Assembly: GCA_005798285.1 (NCBI GenBank)
Contig: SYKE01000050.1
Coordinates: forward strand, 1 to 34,152
Direction of reading: 5' to 3'
Origin: Actinomycetota bacterium
GTDB taxonomy: Bacteria; Armatimonadota; SYMT01
DNA: 34,152 nt
Shown here: positions 8,512 through 16,464 of the stretch, one piece after another
Layout of the letters: each line of letters opens with the position of its first letter
How positions within the stretch are numbered: position 1 is the first letter of the stretch
Made by a program: the position numbers and the translations under genes
The notes under the pieces: model-generated
Database searches by the model: none
Seen by the model: only the letters and a program-made list of their open reading frames with translations
Told to the model about the DNA's origin: nothing

Positions 8512-9147
8512 CTAGCGGCCCTTCTCGACGGCTTCCGAATCTGCCAGCACGTTCAGCAGTTTGGTGACGGCCTGTTCGGTCTCACCAATGATGGTACGCT
8601 GCCGAGCGGCGAAGAAGTTGTAGGCTACGAAGCAGACGACCGCCACCACCAGCCCCGTGGCCGTTGCATAGAGCGCCTCGCCGACGCCGGCGAGAACGGC
8701 GTCGCTGTTCTCCCGGTGTTCCTGACCTGCGATGGCGTTGAAGGTGCCGATCATTCCTACGATGGTTCCGAGGAGTCCGAGCAGCGGTGAGATGGTGGTG
8801 GTAGTGTCCAGAAAGGGTAGGAAGCGTTCGAGGCGAAGGAAGTACTCCTGGCCCGTCTCCTCAACCTGTCGTTCGATGACGGCAACCGGCTTCTCCCGGT
8901 TCCGAAGCACGACCGCCAGGCACGCTGCAACCGGGCCGGTTCTGTTTTCGGACGCCGACAGCGCGCCGGAAATGTCTCCGGCGCGAACGCGCTTAAGAAC
9001 GTCCGTCAGCAGTCCCGGAGCGAGGTTCCCCAACTGGCGGTACGCCAGGATCCGCTCCACGATGATGGTGATCGACGCCAGAGAGAAGAGGACCAGCGGA
9101 TACATCACAAATCCGCCGGCCTGGATGAAGTGGAAGAGATTGTTCAC
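8512..9147 (-). CDS. exbB: ExbB/TolQ/MotA-type proton channel subunit
   Basis: ExbB forms the pentameric proton channel around ExbD in the inner membrane. The protein has 211 residues and three membrane helices (about 12-32, 118-140 and 156-178) separated by a cytoplasmic helical loop. The signature P-L-L-G-L-L-G-T-I-V-G-M-I (121-133) and G-E-A-L-Y-A-T-A-T-G-L (156-166) are clear. It starts at a GTG with no recognisable Shine-Dalgarno. That start lies ten bases downstream of a 13-bp hairpin in the gap after the receptor gene. Operon order receptor-exbB-exbD-tonB suggests a dedicated energising set for the adjacent receptor. Confidence 0.92.
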   Translation of the reverse strand: MNNLFHFIQAGGFVMYPLVLFSLASITIIVERILAYRQLGNLAPGLLTDVLKRVRAGDISGALSASENRTGPVAACLAVVLRNREKPVAVIERQVEETGQEYFLRLERFLPFLDTTTTISPLLGLLGTIVGMIGTFNAIAGQEHRENSDAVLAGVGEALYATATGLVVAVVCFVAYNFFAARQRTIIGETEQAVTKLLNVLADSEAVEKGR

Positions 9148-9157
9148 GGTGAGTTCG

Positions 9158-9194
9158 GCGGGCGGACGAAGTCCCTTGGGGTTCGCCCGCCCGC
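9158..9194 (-). other. Intercistronic hairpin between the TonB-dependent receptor gene and exbB
   Basis: GCGGGCGGACGAA (9158-9170) pairs with TTCGCCCGCCCGC (9182-9194) across an 11-base loop. In the - strand transcript the single mismatch becomes a G-U pair, so all 13 positions pair. No T-tract follows on that strand. It may protect the receptor message, attenuate read-through or set the receptor-to-exbB ratio. Confidence 0.6.
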
Positions 9195-9222
9195 TTCCTT
9201 TCAGGGATGTTTGGGGGATGCG

Positions 9223-11757
9223 CTAGAACTTGCCGGTCACCGAAAGCAGGAAGCGGCGTCCCTGCTGGAAGCGCGTGCCGCTGAACGGCGATGCGAAGTT
9301 GATCACGGAGCGGTCATCCGTCAGGTTTTCGATCGCAAACTGGACCCCCACGCCATGCTTCCCCAAGAAGCGCGGACCGGTGGCGAGGGTGAGGTTGAGA
9401 ATGTTGCGGGGTGTTCGCCCGCTCGTTCCGACCACGCTGCTGGCAACGCCGCTCCCGTGATACAGGTTCAGTCCGGCGGTGGCGCCGCTCTTTAGCGTGT
9501 AGTTCACTCCGAAGTTCAGTGTGCTTCGCTGGTCGTGGTCGGTAAACGGTTCAACGGGATCGCCGGTGTTGGTGAAGCCGCGGGGTTCGGCCCGAGAGAA
9601 CGTCGCGGTAAAGTAGCTGCTCCAACCCTTGCCGTTCTCCGGCAGCATTTCGTAGGAAAGTTCGAAGCCCCGAATGAGGGCGGCATCCAGGCTCACGGTG
9701 GAGTAGGCGCCGATTTGCGTTCCCTCGAGGAGCAGTCCGGTATCGAGAACGTTCTTCAGGTTCTTGAAGTAGTAGCCGATTTTGGCCAGATGCCGCGGCG
9801 CCAGTTCCCGCTCGATGCTCAGGTCGTACTGATCGCCGGTTTGAGGCTTCACCGCCTGACCGAGAATGGAACCCTGGGCCAGTGGCGGCTGAACGAAGAG
9901 CCGGTTGTACGACGCACGAGCGACGGTCTTGGGATTCAGCGAGTAGGAGAGATTCACCCGGGGGCAGAGGGCGCCGCTGCTGACATCGGCCTGACCGAGG
10001 TTCTGGCTCTGCGAGTAGAAGTCGGCACGGGCGCCGTAATTCACCGTGAAGGTAGGGCTCACGGTCCACGTGTCCTGCAGGTAACCGGCGGCATAGTAGC
10101 CGGTTCGCCGCACCCTAAGCGTCGGCGCCGCGGCATTCGCGGGGTCGATGAGGTAGACCTGATTGCCGCGACGATCCAGGATCGGCGCGCCGCCGCCGTC
10201 CACCTGAAACGTGCCGCCGGGCGCCAGCCGAGGGTCTGCGGCAGCGATGGCGTTCAGTGCAAGCTGCGAGGCGGACTCGAGGTTGTAACTCTCGTCTCCC
10301 GATTGATGGTTGTAGAGGATGCCCGACTTGAAGGTGTGCTTGCCGCTGGTATAGGTCGCGCTGGCCTGCGGCTGGATGTGGCGGTAGCTCTTGAGGATGG
10401 TCGGGTTGTACTCGATCGAGCTGTCGCCTGGCAGGGCGAGGGGGTTGACCGCCGGGTTGTTGTTTCGGATGTCCAGATCGGACAGCACGGCGCCGAGGGA
10501 GAAGTTCGTGCTCAGACGACTGCTCACCGTTCGGTTCCACGACAGAACGCCAAAGGAGTTGCTGTCGCGCTGGTTGATGTCCTGACCGGCTCGCTCCTGG
10601 TTCAGGATTCCCAGACCTCGTGCCGCAGCCCCTGACAATTCGCCGCCGAAGCCGAACCCCTGACCGGCGCCCGCGAAAGAAGCCGGGAGCCCGGTTCGGT
10701 TCGCAATCTGGGTGTAGGCCGGAGTGAAGTTCAGCACCAGGCCGAGGTCGTCTTTAGCACTCGGCTTGTAGCCGAAGTTTCCGAAGAAGCTCTGCGATGT
10801 GCCGCCGTTGTGAGCGGTCTGGTTGTCCGGCTGGGGCGCCTCGAGCGCGTTGTCCGTTCGCCGACCGGTGACATCCACGAAGTAACTGAAGCGACGCGCG
10901 GAATTTTCGGCAGGGCCGGATCGCCCTGCCTGCCCACCGACATTCAGGTTGCCGAACCACGTGTTGAAGTTGCCGCCCTGGAAGAAGAACTCCCGCTGAG
11001 GGTTGGGGGCGCCGGCTCGAAGCTTGATGTCCAGAATCGCTGCGGTTTCGCCGCCGTACTCCGGCGCAAAGGAGCCGGTGAGGACGTTCAACCGCCCGAT
11101 GGCGCTGGGTGTAAGGACCTGGCCCGCCCGTCCTTGCAGGGCGCCGGGAAGGTAGAAGCCGTCGATGAGGATGGCTGTCGACGAATGCTCACCGCGAGGA
11201 TGGATCTGGTTCACCGAGTTGCCGGCGACACCGGGCACGCTCCGAAGCAGATCCGGCAAACTCTGCGGGTTACCGGCGTTGGTAGGGAAGCGCTTGAACC
11301 CGTTGACATCCCGTTGAGTGAGGGCGCCGACCTGAGCCGTATCGACGAGTTCCTTGCGGGTGGTGATCTTGATCACCTTTTCGGTGAGAGGCTCCAGGAG
11401 TACTTCGACATCCGTGGTGGCGTCTGCCACAACCGTCACATCGCGCGTATCCGCCGTGAAGGTCTCCGCTTCGGTGGTGACGCGCCACGCGCGAACTTCA
11501 ATCGGGCCCGTCAGCGCCTCGCCCTGAGCATCGGTGGAGAGGGTGATCGGAGGCCGGACGGCGGCGCTGTCTTTGAGCGTGATGCGGGCTGCCGCCACCG
11601 GCTTCTCGTCAGCCGCATTCTTCACACTGAACTTCAACCGGCCGAGTGCTTCGGCCTTCACCGGAACGGCGGTGAGTGCAACCAGAACTGCCGTGGCGCA
11701 AACGAGCGTTCTGTAGAGAGCGTTCACAGGATTCTTCCTCACAGGTCCCAGCCGCAC
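9223..11757 (-). CDS. TonB-dependent outer-membrane receptor with N-terminal carboxypeptidase-regulatory-like domain
   Basis: This active outer-membrane importer has 844 residues in the usual order. Residues 1-35 are a signal peptide (...A-V-P-V-K-A). Residues 36-122 form an Ig-like carboxypeptidase-regulatory domain (K-P-V-A-A-A-R-I-T-L, T-D-A-Q-G-E). A TonB-box-like E-K-V-I-K-I-T lies near 127. The plug (about 145-255) contains L-P-D-L-L-R-S-V-P-G-V and I-L-I-D-G-F. A long barrel follows, ending L-L-S-V-T-G-K-F. The N-terminal Ig-like domain is typical of receptors in Bacteroidetes, Acidobacteria and similar groups that often take up glycans or large ligands, but the substrate here is unknown. 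GTG 11757 has AAGGAG four bases upstream. GTG 11727, with AGGAAG six bases upstream, is an equally good start. It is the first gene of the exbB-exbD-tonB operon. Confidence 0.9.
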   Translation of the reverse strand: MRLGPVRKNPVNALYRTLVCATAVLVALTAVPVKAEALGRLKFSVKNAADEKPVAAARITLKDSAAVRPPITLSTDAQGEALTGPIEVRAWRVTTEAETFTADTRDVTVVADATTDVEVLLEPLTEKVIKITTRKELVDTAQVGALTQRDVNGFKRFPTNAGNPQSLPDLLRSVPGVAGNSVNQIHPRGEHSSTAILIDGFYLPGALQGRAGQVLTPSAIGRLNVLTGSFAPEYGGETAAILDIKLRAGAPNPQREFFFQGGNFNTWFGNLNVGGQAGRSGPAENSARRFSYFVDVTGRRTDNALEAPQPDNQTAHNGGTSQSFFGNFGYKPSAKDDLGLVLNFTPAYTQIANRTGLPASFAGAGQGFGFGGELSGAAARGLGILNQERAGQDINQRDSNSFGVLSWNRTVSSRLSTNFSLGAVLSDLDIRNNNPAVNPLALPGDSSIEYNPTILKSYRHIQPQASATYTSGKHTFKSGILYNHQSGDESYNLESASQLALNAIAAADPRLAPGGTFQVDGGGAPILDRRGNQVYLIDPANAAAPTLRVRRTGYYAAGYLQDTWTVSPTFTVNYGARADFYSQSQNLGQADVSSGALCPRVNLSYSLNPKTVARASYNRLFVQPPLAQGSILGQAVKPQTGDQYDLSIERELAPRHLAKIGYYFKNLKNVLDTGLLLEGTQIGAYSTVSLDAALIRGFELSYEMLPENGKGWSSYFTATFSRAEPRGFTNTGDPVEPFTDHDQRSTLNFGVNYTLKSGATAGLNLYHGSGVASSVVGTSGRTPRNILNLTLATGPRFLGKHGVGVQFAIENLTDDRSVINFASPFSGTRFQQGRRFLLSVTGKF

Positions 11758-11781
11758 TCAGCTCCTTGGGAGCGCGGCACT

Positions 11782-11818
11782 ATTACAACAGTGTAGCAGA
11801 TAGGCGTCGCTATTGAAA
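11782..11818 (-). promoter_or_regulatory. Candidate sigma-70 promoter for the receptor-exbB-exbD-tonB operon
   Basis: On the - strand TTTCAA (11813-11818) and TACACT (11790-11795) are separated by exactly 17 bases. A second possible -10, TGTAAT (11782-11787), follows with a poor -35. The area is the most AT-rich in the locus. CTATT-GA-AATAG (11810-11821) is a small perfect dyad over the -35, but no Fur-box consensus is present. Confidence 0.35.
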
Positions 11819-11929
11819 TAGAATCACATTAGAAAGTCGCGGATCCGAGTGAGGCGATCGGTCGGAATGCACGTCGGAAGAGGCGGGACGCGGCACGCGG
11901 GGCCGTCTCCTGGGATTGGGGCGAACGGG

Positions 11930-13186
11930 TTAGAACCGTTTGTAGTAAGTGGGCATGTCTCCCTTGCCCTTCACCGATTGGAGCAGGCGGACCTCGAACC
12001 CGTCGGGCTGCCGGAGTTCATGATGAACGCGTGAGGTGATCTGGATCTCGTCGATCCCGGCGTAGGTGCACATGCGATTGGCGGTGTTGACGGCATCGCC
12101 CCACATGTCGTAGCTGAACTTCTGAGTGCCGAGCACTCCTGCGACGACGGGTCCCGAGTCGATGCCGACCCGCAAGTGGAGCTCCAGCCCGTACTCCTGT
12201 CCGATGTCTTTCAGGGCGACGATCATGGCGGCGCCGACTTCGACCAGCGTCCCGGCCTGTCGGGGATGGGGCGTCAGCAGCCCGAGGGCGGCGACGTAGG
12301 CGTCCCCCACGGTCTTAACCTTTTCGACACCGATCCGCGCCGCGATCTCGTCGAAGGTGGAAAAGATCCGATTCAGGAGCTCCAGAAGTCTTCGCGGAGG
12401 GAGTTCCGACGTGATTCGGGTGAAATCCGCAATGTCGGCGAAGAGCACTGTAACGTGCGGAACAAAACCGGCAACCTTCCCGTCCCCTTCTTGCAGTCGC
12501 TTCGCGATGGAGCGGGGGAGGATCGTATGGAGCAGTTCGTCCGCGCGGTCCCGATGCATCCGGATCTCGCGTTCGAGTGCGAAGTCCAGTCGAGCGCTGG
12601 TCTCCATCTGGTAGCCCGCCAGGACCCCGACGATATTGAGCCCGGCGATGAAGAAGATCTGCTCGCTGAACGGAACGAAACCGGCGCCCAGTCGCAACTG
12701 CTGGGTGCTGTAAACCGCCATCAGCAGGCTCACGACTGCCGTCGCTGCGATGAGTCGCAGCCGCAGCACCGTGTAGATGCCGATGCAGAGGATCATGAAG
12801 GCGGCAAACTCGTACGGACGGCCCGCATCTCCAATCACCACGGTGAGGCCGATCGCAAGCGATTGGAGTGTCAGGTACCACTGCGACCATCCCGCAAAGC
12901 CCCTGGCGCGGGTGAGGAGCAGACCGGCACCGCTGGAGAACAGGACCAGCGGCGCTCCGGAGATCAGGAAACTCCCGTCGATGCCGGGCAACGTTTTTTC
13001 TAGAGTGGCCGCAAGGGAGAGCGCCATGGCCAGGACGATCAGTGTCCAGAAGACGATCCGCAACTGGGGGAGCGACTGCTCGCCGTAGTGTTGTTGGAAC
13101 TGGGACTCAATGGCGCGGTCCGAAAAGCCCAGGAAGCGGGCCCCGCGAGCGCGCAGGCGGTGGCTGGGGCTGGGTAACTGGTCCAT
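11930..13186 (-). CDS. Membrane-bound class III adenylate cyclase
   Basis: It is predicted to convert ATP to cyclic AMP. About six hydrophobic segments fill residues 43-195. A short linker helix (200-232, ending L-L-H-T-I-L-P-R-S-I-A-K-R-L) leads to the catalytic domain, 240-418. All catalytic residues can be placed: metal-binding Asp251 (L-F-A-D-I-A-D-F) and Asp295 (T-V-G-D), adenine-selecting Lys291 (V-K-T-V-G-D) and Asp360 (S-Y-D-M-W-G-D), and Asn367/Arg371 (V-N-T-A-N-R-M). The Lys/Asp pair argues for ATP rather than GTP. The domain is a single copy and would act as a homodimer. The ATG overlaps the stop codon of the upstream LysR gene (TAATG), so the two are translationally coupled. The ligand sensed by the membrane part is unknown. 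Confidence 0.9.
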   Translation of the reverse strand: MDQLPSPSHRLRARGARFLGFSDRAIESQFQQHYGEQSLPQLRIVFWTLIVLAMALSLAATLEKTLPGIDGSFLISGAPLVLFSSGAGLLLTRARGFAGWSQWYLTLQSLAIGLTVVIGDAGRPYEFAAFMILCIGIYTVLRLRLIAATAVVSLLMAVYSTQQLRLGAGFVPFSEQIFFIAGLNIVGVLAGYQMETSARLDFALEREIRMHRDRADELLHTILPRSIAKRLQEGDGKVAGFVPHVTVLFADIADFTRITSELPPRRLLELLNRIFSTFDEIAARIGVEKVKTVGDAYVAALGLLTPHPRQAGTLVEVGAAMIVALKDIGQEYGLELHLRVGIDSGPVVAGVLGTQKFSYDMWGDAVNTANRMCTYAGIDEIQITSRVHHELRQPDGFEVRLLQSVKGKGDMPTYYKRF

Positions 13187-14070
13187 TAGTGAAGTCGATC
13201 CCGGAGCAGCCGTCTGAGCGCCTCGGCGGCTGCGGTCCGCCTCCTGCCCCTGCGGTAGACGAGGCTGGTGCTGCGCTCGAGGGGCGGGAATCCTGCCATA
13301 TTGCCACGGGCAAGAATGCCCTGGTCGATCTCCGTCTGAACGGCGGCAGCCGGCAAGAACGAAACCCCCAACCCCGTGGCCACGAATTGTTTGATGGCTT
13401 CGGCGCTGTCGGTCTCCATCACCACCCGAAACGGCAATCCGGCGTCTTCGAGGTAGTGTTCGAGGTACGCGCGAAACCCGGACCCTTTGGGAAACAGAAT
13501 GAGCGGCGCGAGTGGCAGCAGTTCACGGGGACCGTTCGGCTGAAGGATGGGATGCTCGGGCGGGGCCACCAATACGATTTCTTCATGGAACAGCGTTTCT
13601 ACGGTGAGATCGCTGAAGAATTCTGCTGAGGTGACGAGCCCGAAATCCACCGAGCGCGCCAGAACCCACTTGTTGACGTCGCTGCTGCCGCCGGTTCGGA
13701 TGACGAGTTCCACTCCGGGATGGGACTCCCGGAAGGCGCGCAGGACCGGCGGCAAATGAAAGATGCAGGTCGTCACCCCGGCGCCAAGTGTAAGACGCCC
13801 CACACTGCCTTTCTCCAACTGGGTGAGCATGGTCCTGCCCTCATCCAGGAGACCCAGGCTCTCGCGAGCGTAGTCCGCCATGAGGGCCCCCGCGGGTGTC
13901 ACTGCCACGCCGCGGGATGAGCGATCCAGGAGGCGGGAGCCGAGCTCACGCTCCAGCGCCTGGATCTGCTGGGAGATCCGGGGCTGCGTGATGCAGAGTT
14001 CCTCAGCCGCACGGGTCATGCTGCCGAGTTCCGCGACGCAAAGGAAGATCTTGAGCTGTGGGATGTCCAG
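13186..14070 (-). CDS. LysR-family transcriptional regulator, probable CTG start
   Basis: The N-terminal winged helix-turn-helix is followed by a periplasmic-binding-protein-like effector domain (about 90-294). The first ATG (14019) would begin at M-T-R-A-A-E-E-L and remove helix 1 of the HTH. The same frame continues upstream as L-D-I-P-Q-L-K-I-F-L-C-V-A-E-L-G-S. This is a classic LysR start that restores about 294 residues, the usual family length. It begins at CTG 14070, preceded at nine bases by GGAGG (14080-14084). No ATG, GTG or TTG occurs in frame before the TGA at 14107-14109. The effector is unknown. The gene overlaps the adenylate cyclase gene by one base downstream and diverges from purA upstream. 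Confidence 0.88.
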   Translation of the reverse strand: MDIPQLKIFLCVAELGSMTRAAEELCITQPRISQQIQALERELGSRLLDRSSRGVAVTPAGALMADYARESLGLLDEGRTMLTQLEKGSVGRLTLGAGVTTCIFHLPPVLRAFRESHPGVELVIRTGGSSDVNKWVLARSVDFGLVTSAEFFSDLTVETLFHEEIVLVAPPEHPILQPNGPRELLPLAPLILFPKGSGFRAYLEHYLEDAGLPFRVVMETDSAEAIKQFVATGLGVSFLPAAAVQTEIDQGILARGNMAGFPPLERSTSLVYRRGRRRTAAAEALRRLLRDRLH

Positions 14071-14085
14071 GGGATAAATCCTCCG

Positions 14086-14119
14086 TATCGAAACGATAAG
14101 AACAATTCACTACTCTTAT
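14086..14119. promoter_or_regulatory. LysR-type operator: two dyads in the lysR-purA divergent region
   Basis: TATCG-AAA-CGATA (14086-14098) is a perfect dyad that fits the LysR T-N11-A rule exactly. Overlapping it, ATAAGA (14096-14101) and TCTTAT (14114-14119) form a second perfect dyad with a 12-base spacer. The pair lies between the LysR start and the candidate purA -10, the usual arrangement of recognition and activation sites for a divergently transcribed, autoregulating LysR protein. Protein binding is inferred, not shown. Confidence 0.55.
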
Positions 14120-14133
14120 ATCACCCGGCTGGC

Positions 14134-14139
14134 TATGAT
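14134..14139 (+). promoter_or_regulatory. Candidate purA -10 element
   Basis: TATGAT matches five of six positions of the sigma-70 -10 consensus. No good -35 lies 16-18 bases upstream. That would fit an activator-dependent promoter served by the LysR-type dyads ending at 14119. Confidence 0.35.
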
Positions 14140-14230
14140 GAGTGCTCCGAAAGGCGATGTGGGCTGAATCTGACGCAAACGTTTCCGAGTGAAGCGGTTC
14201 GCGCGTCTCGTGGGGCCCAGGGGAGAAGCC

Positions 14231-15514
14231 ATGAGTGCGACCGCGATTGTCGGCGCCAACTGGGGCGATGAGGGTAAGGGAAAGCTGACCGATGTGCTGG
14301 CGGCGCAGTCCGACCTGGTGGTGCGCTACCAGGGCGGCAGCAACGCGGGACACACGATCATCAACGAGCACGGAAAATTCGCGCTCCATTTGCTGCCTTC
14401 CGGCGTCTTCTACCCGCACGTAACCAATGTGCTGGGGCCTGGCGTTGCGGTCAACGTGCCCTACCTGCTCCGCGAGTACGGCGAAATCTGCGGTCGGGGA
14501 ATTCCGGCGCCTCGGTTGGTGGTGTCGGACCGGGCTCAACTGGTGTTGCCCCACCACCTACTCTTTGACGCCGCCGAAGAGGATCGGTTAGGCGCCCGAA
14601 AGTTCGGCTCCACACGCGCCGGCATTGCGCCCTTCTACACAGACAAGTACGCAAAGCTCGGGATTCAGGCTGCCGATCTCTATGCTCCGGACCGGCTCCG
14701 GGCTCGGATCACACAGTCGCTCGAGGCCAAAAACGTGCTCTTGCGCCACCTTTACGGTCGGGAGCCGCTCTGCGTCGATGCCGTCATCGAAGAGGTGCTG
14801 AGCTGGGCCGATGGATTGGCCCCATTCCTTGCGGACACCACCGAGTTGATGCACGACGCCGTTGCCTCCGGCAAGGAGATCTTGCTTGAGGGTCAGCTTG
14901 GCGCGCTTCGAGATCCGGACTACGGGATTTATCCCTACTCCACGTCCTCTTCGCCGCTGGCCGGCAACGGCTCCATCGGCGCAGGAGTTCCGCCGCACGC
15001 CATCACCCGCATCATCGCGGTGACCAAGGCCTACTCGAGCTGCGTCGGCACAGGTCCATTCGTTACCGAGATTTTTGACGAGGATGCCCACGAGCTGCGA
15101 CAGCGGGGTGGTGATGCCGGAGAGTATGGAGCCACCACGGGGCGACCCCGGCGCATGGGTTGGTTCGATGCGGTGGCCACTCGATATGGATGCCGCGTCC
15201 AGGGCGCCACGGAAGTGGCTCTGACGAACCTGGATGTACTGGGCTATCTGGACGAGATCCCCGTTTGCACCGCCTATGAGGTGGACGGCAACTCGACCGG
15301 TCGATTCCCGGTGCCGGCCAAGCTGGACGGTGCACGGCCGATCCTGGAGACTCACCCCGGTTGGAAGTGCGATCTTCGGGAGGTGCGTCGGTACGAGGAT
15401 CTGCCCACCACGGCGCGCGACTATGTCGAACGTCTGGAGCGCCTCATCGACACGCCCATTCGCTGGATCTCCATCGGCCCTCGCCGAGAAGAGATCATCG
15501 TCCGCACTCCGTAG
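14231..15514 (+). CDS. purA: Adenylosuccinate synthetase
   Basis: It joins IMP and aspartate using GTP, the first committed step of AMP synthesis, in the cytoplasm. ATG 14231 is chosen because GGGGAG lies just upstream and the protein then begins M-S-A-T-A-I-V-G-A-N-W-G-D-E-G-K-G-K, aligning the catalytic Asp13 and His41 (G-G-S-N-A-G-H-T) with the well-known E. coli numbering. An earlier in-frame start at 14189 would add a 14-residue tail. Other signatures are G-S-T-R-A-G-I-A-P, D-P-D-Y-G-I-Y-P, and G-A-T-T-G-R-P-R-R-M-G-W-F-D. The G-S-T-x-x-G-I-A-P and L-x-D-P-D-x-G-I-Y-P forms differ from the proteobacterial type and belong to a PurA subfamily seen in Clostridia and relatives. It stands alone and is divergent from lysR. 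Confidence 0.95.
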   Translation: MSATAIVGANWGDEGKGKLTDVLAAQSDLVVRYQGGSNAGHTIINEHGKFALHLLPSGVFYPHVTNVLGPGVAVNVPYLLREYGEICGRGIPAPRLVVSDRAQLVLPHHLLFDAAEEDRLGARKFGSTRAGIAPFYTDKYAKLGIQAADLYAPDRLRARITQSLEAKNVLLRHLYGREPLCVDAVIEEVLSWADGLAPFLADTTELMHDAVASGKEILLEGQLGALRDPDYGIYPYSTSSSPLAGNGSIGAGVPPHAITRIIAVTKAYSSCVGTGPFVTEIFDEDAHELRQRGGDAGEYGATTGRPRRMGWFDAVATRYGCRVQGATEVALTNLDVLGYLDEIPVCTAYEVDGNSTGRFPVPAKLDGARPILETHPGWKCDLREVRRYEDLPTTARDYVERLERLIDTPIRWISIGPRREEIIVRTP

Positions 15515-15528
15515 TCGGACCCGGACTT

Positions 15529-15560
15529 CGGTGCGGCCGCCCGATTGGGCAGCCGCACCG
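15529..15560. terminator. Hairpin terminator between convergent purA and amidohydrolase genes
   Basis: CGGTGCGGC (15529-15537) pairs with GCCGCACCG (15552-15560), and the stem continues inward as GCCC/GGGC around a GATT loop after one mismatch. It sits 15 bases after the purA stop and 9 bases from the end of the opposing gene, so it could stop transcripts from both sides. It lacks a strong T-tract. Confidence 0.6.
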
Positions 15561-15568
15561 GCGCCTCT

Positions 15569-16462
15569 TCAGGGTCGGAGCACCCGTTCGGCGTTGTGGT
15601 GGTACAGTTTCTCGACAACGTCTTTCGAGAGGTCCAGCGTCTGCAGGAAGTCGTGCAGATCCGTGCCGTAGTAGTCGCGTCCGAACAGGAGGCGATCCGA
15701 GTACGTGGTCAGAAAGTCCACCGCATTCTCGGGGTCCCGCTTGAGGCCGTTCAGCGCGGAACCCGCTGAGAGGTCTGCCCAGAGGTTCGGGTTTTCATCG
15801 AAGAGGCCCCACAGCCGCCCGCGCCCAACGAGCGGACCGCGCGGATAGGCCGACGGGTCCGTCGCCGCGTCGCCGCTCATCTCCCGCCAGAAACCCGGCG
15901 CATGGCCCACGAAGATTGTGTCGGGGCACTCTTTCAGCGCTCGCTCCAGGTGTTCGACCGTTCCGCCGTACCAGTTGGGAATGTAGTTCCGTTTGCCTTC
16001 GCGCAGCAGGTACGGCACGTCCAGATGGAGCACCACCGGCATACCGAGTTCTCCGGCCATCCGATACAGCTCCAGGCAGCGGGGATCATCGAACAGCACC
16101 CGGAATTTCCACTCGCCGCAGATGCGGACCTTGTGGATCCCGTGCGCGGCCTTCAGTCGGGCCGGAGCGTTGCCGACGAGCGGGTGCGGACAGAAACCGA
16201 CGAGGAATCGGTCAGGGTAATGATCGCGAGTGAGGAGCAGGTCATCGATTGGAATGCCGGCGTGAGTGCCGTCCGGCCGCACCCATCGGGGGTTCAGAGC
16301 CGCGTGATAGCTCGAGTTGTCCTCCGAGGGTGGGACCTCCCAACTCAGGAGCCACGCCTTCTCGATGCCGTGCGCGTCCATGTCGGCCACCAGGCCGGCG
16401 TCGTCACGACCATGCCAGAAAACGTGCTGATGTGAGTCGATGATGCGAGAGGGGGCGGGCAT
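15569..16462 (-). CDS. Amidohydrolase family 2 (metal-dependent hydrolase / decarboxylase-like)
   Basis: This is a 297-residue TIM-barrel hydrolase of the Amidohydrolase_2 group. The first strand carries the metal-binding I-D-S-H-Q-H (residues 8-13). Later come V-V-L-H-L-D-V, the strand F-V-G-H-A-P-G-F-W with a metal histidine, and L-L-F-G-R-D-Y-Y-G with the terminal catalytic aspartate. Members include aminocarboxymuconate-semialdehyde decarboxylase, lactonases and resorcylate decarboxylases; the substrate here cannot be named. ATG 16462 is chosen because AAGGAG lies six bases upstream and the protein then begins right before the metal motif. The 56 additional upstream codons show no homology-like character. 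The Shine-Dalgarno is inside a strong hairpin. The gene follows the DinB-like gene in the same direction after a 195-base leader. Confidence 0.85.
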   Translation of the reverse strand: MPAPSRIIDSHQHVFWHGRDDAGLVADMDAHGIEKAWLLSWEVPPSEDNSSYHAALNPRWVRPDGTHAGIPIDDLLLTRDHYPDRFLVGFCPHPLVGNAPARLKAAHGIHKVRICGEWKFRVLFDDPRCLELYRMAGELGMPVVLHLDVPYLLREGKRNYIPNWYGGTVEHLERALKECPDTIFVGHAPGFWREMSGDAATDPSAYPRGPLVGRGRLWGLFDENPNLWADLSAGSALNGLKRDPENAVDFLTTYSDRLLFGRDYYGTDLHDFLQTLDLSKDVVEKLYHHNAERVLRP

Positions 16463-16464
16463 GG

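Noticed and set aside
11758-11929. Fur box or cobalamin riboswitch before the TonB-dependent receptor
   Set aside because: No GATAATGATAATC-like repeat and no B12-box sequence is present, and the gap is too short for a cobalamin riboswitch.
13186-14019. LysR gene as an N-terminally truncated pseudogene
   Set aside because: The missing helix is encoded in frame just upstream from a CTG with a good ribosome-binding site, so the gene looks intact.
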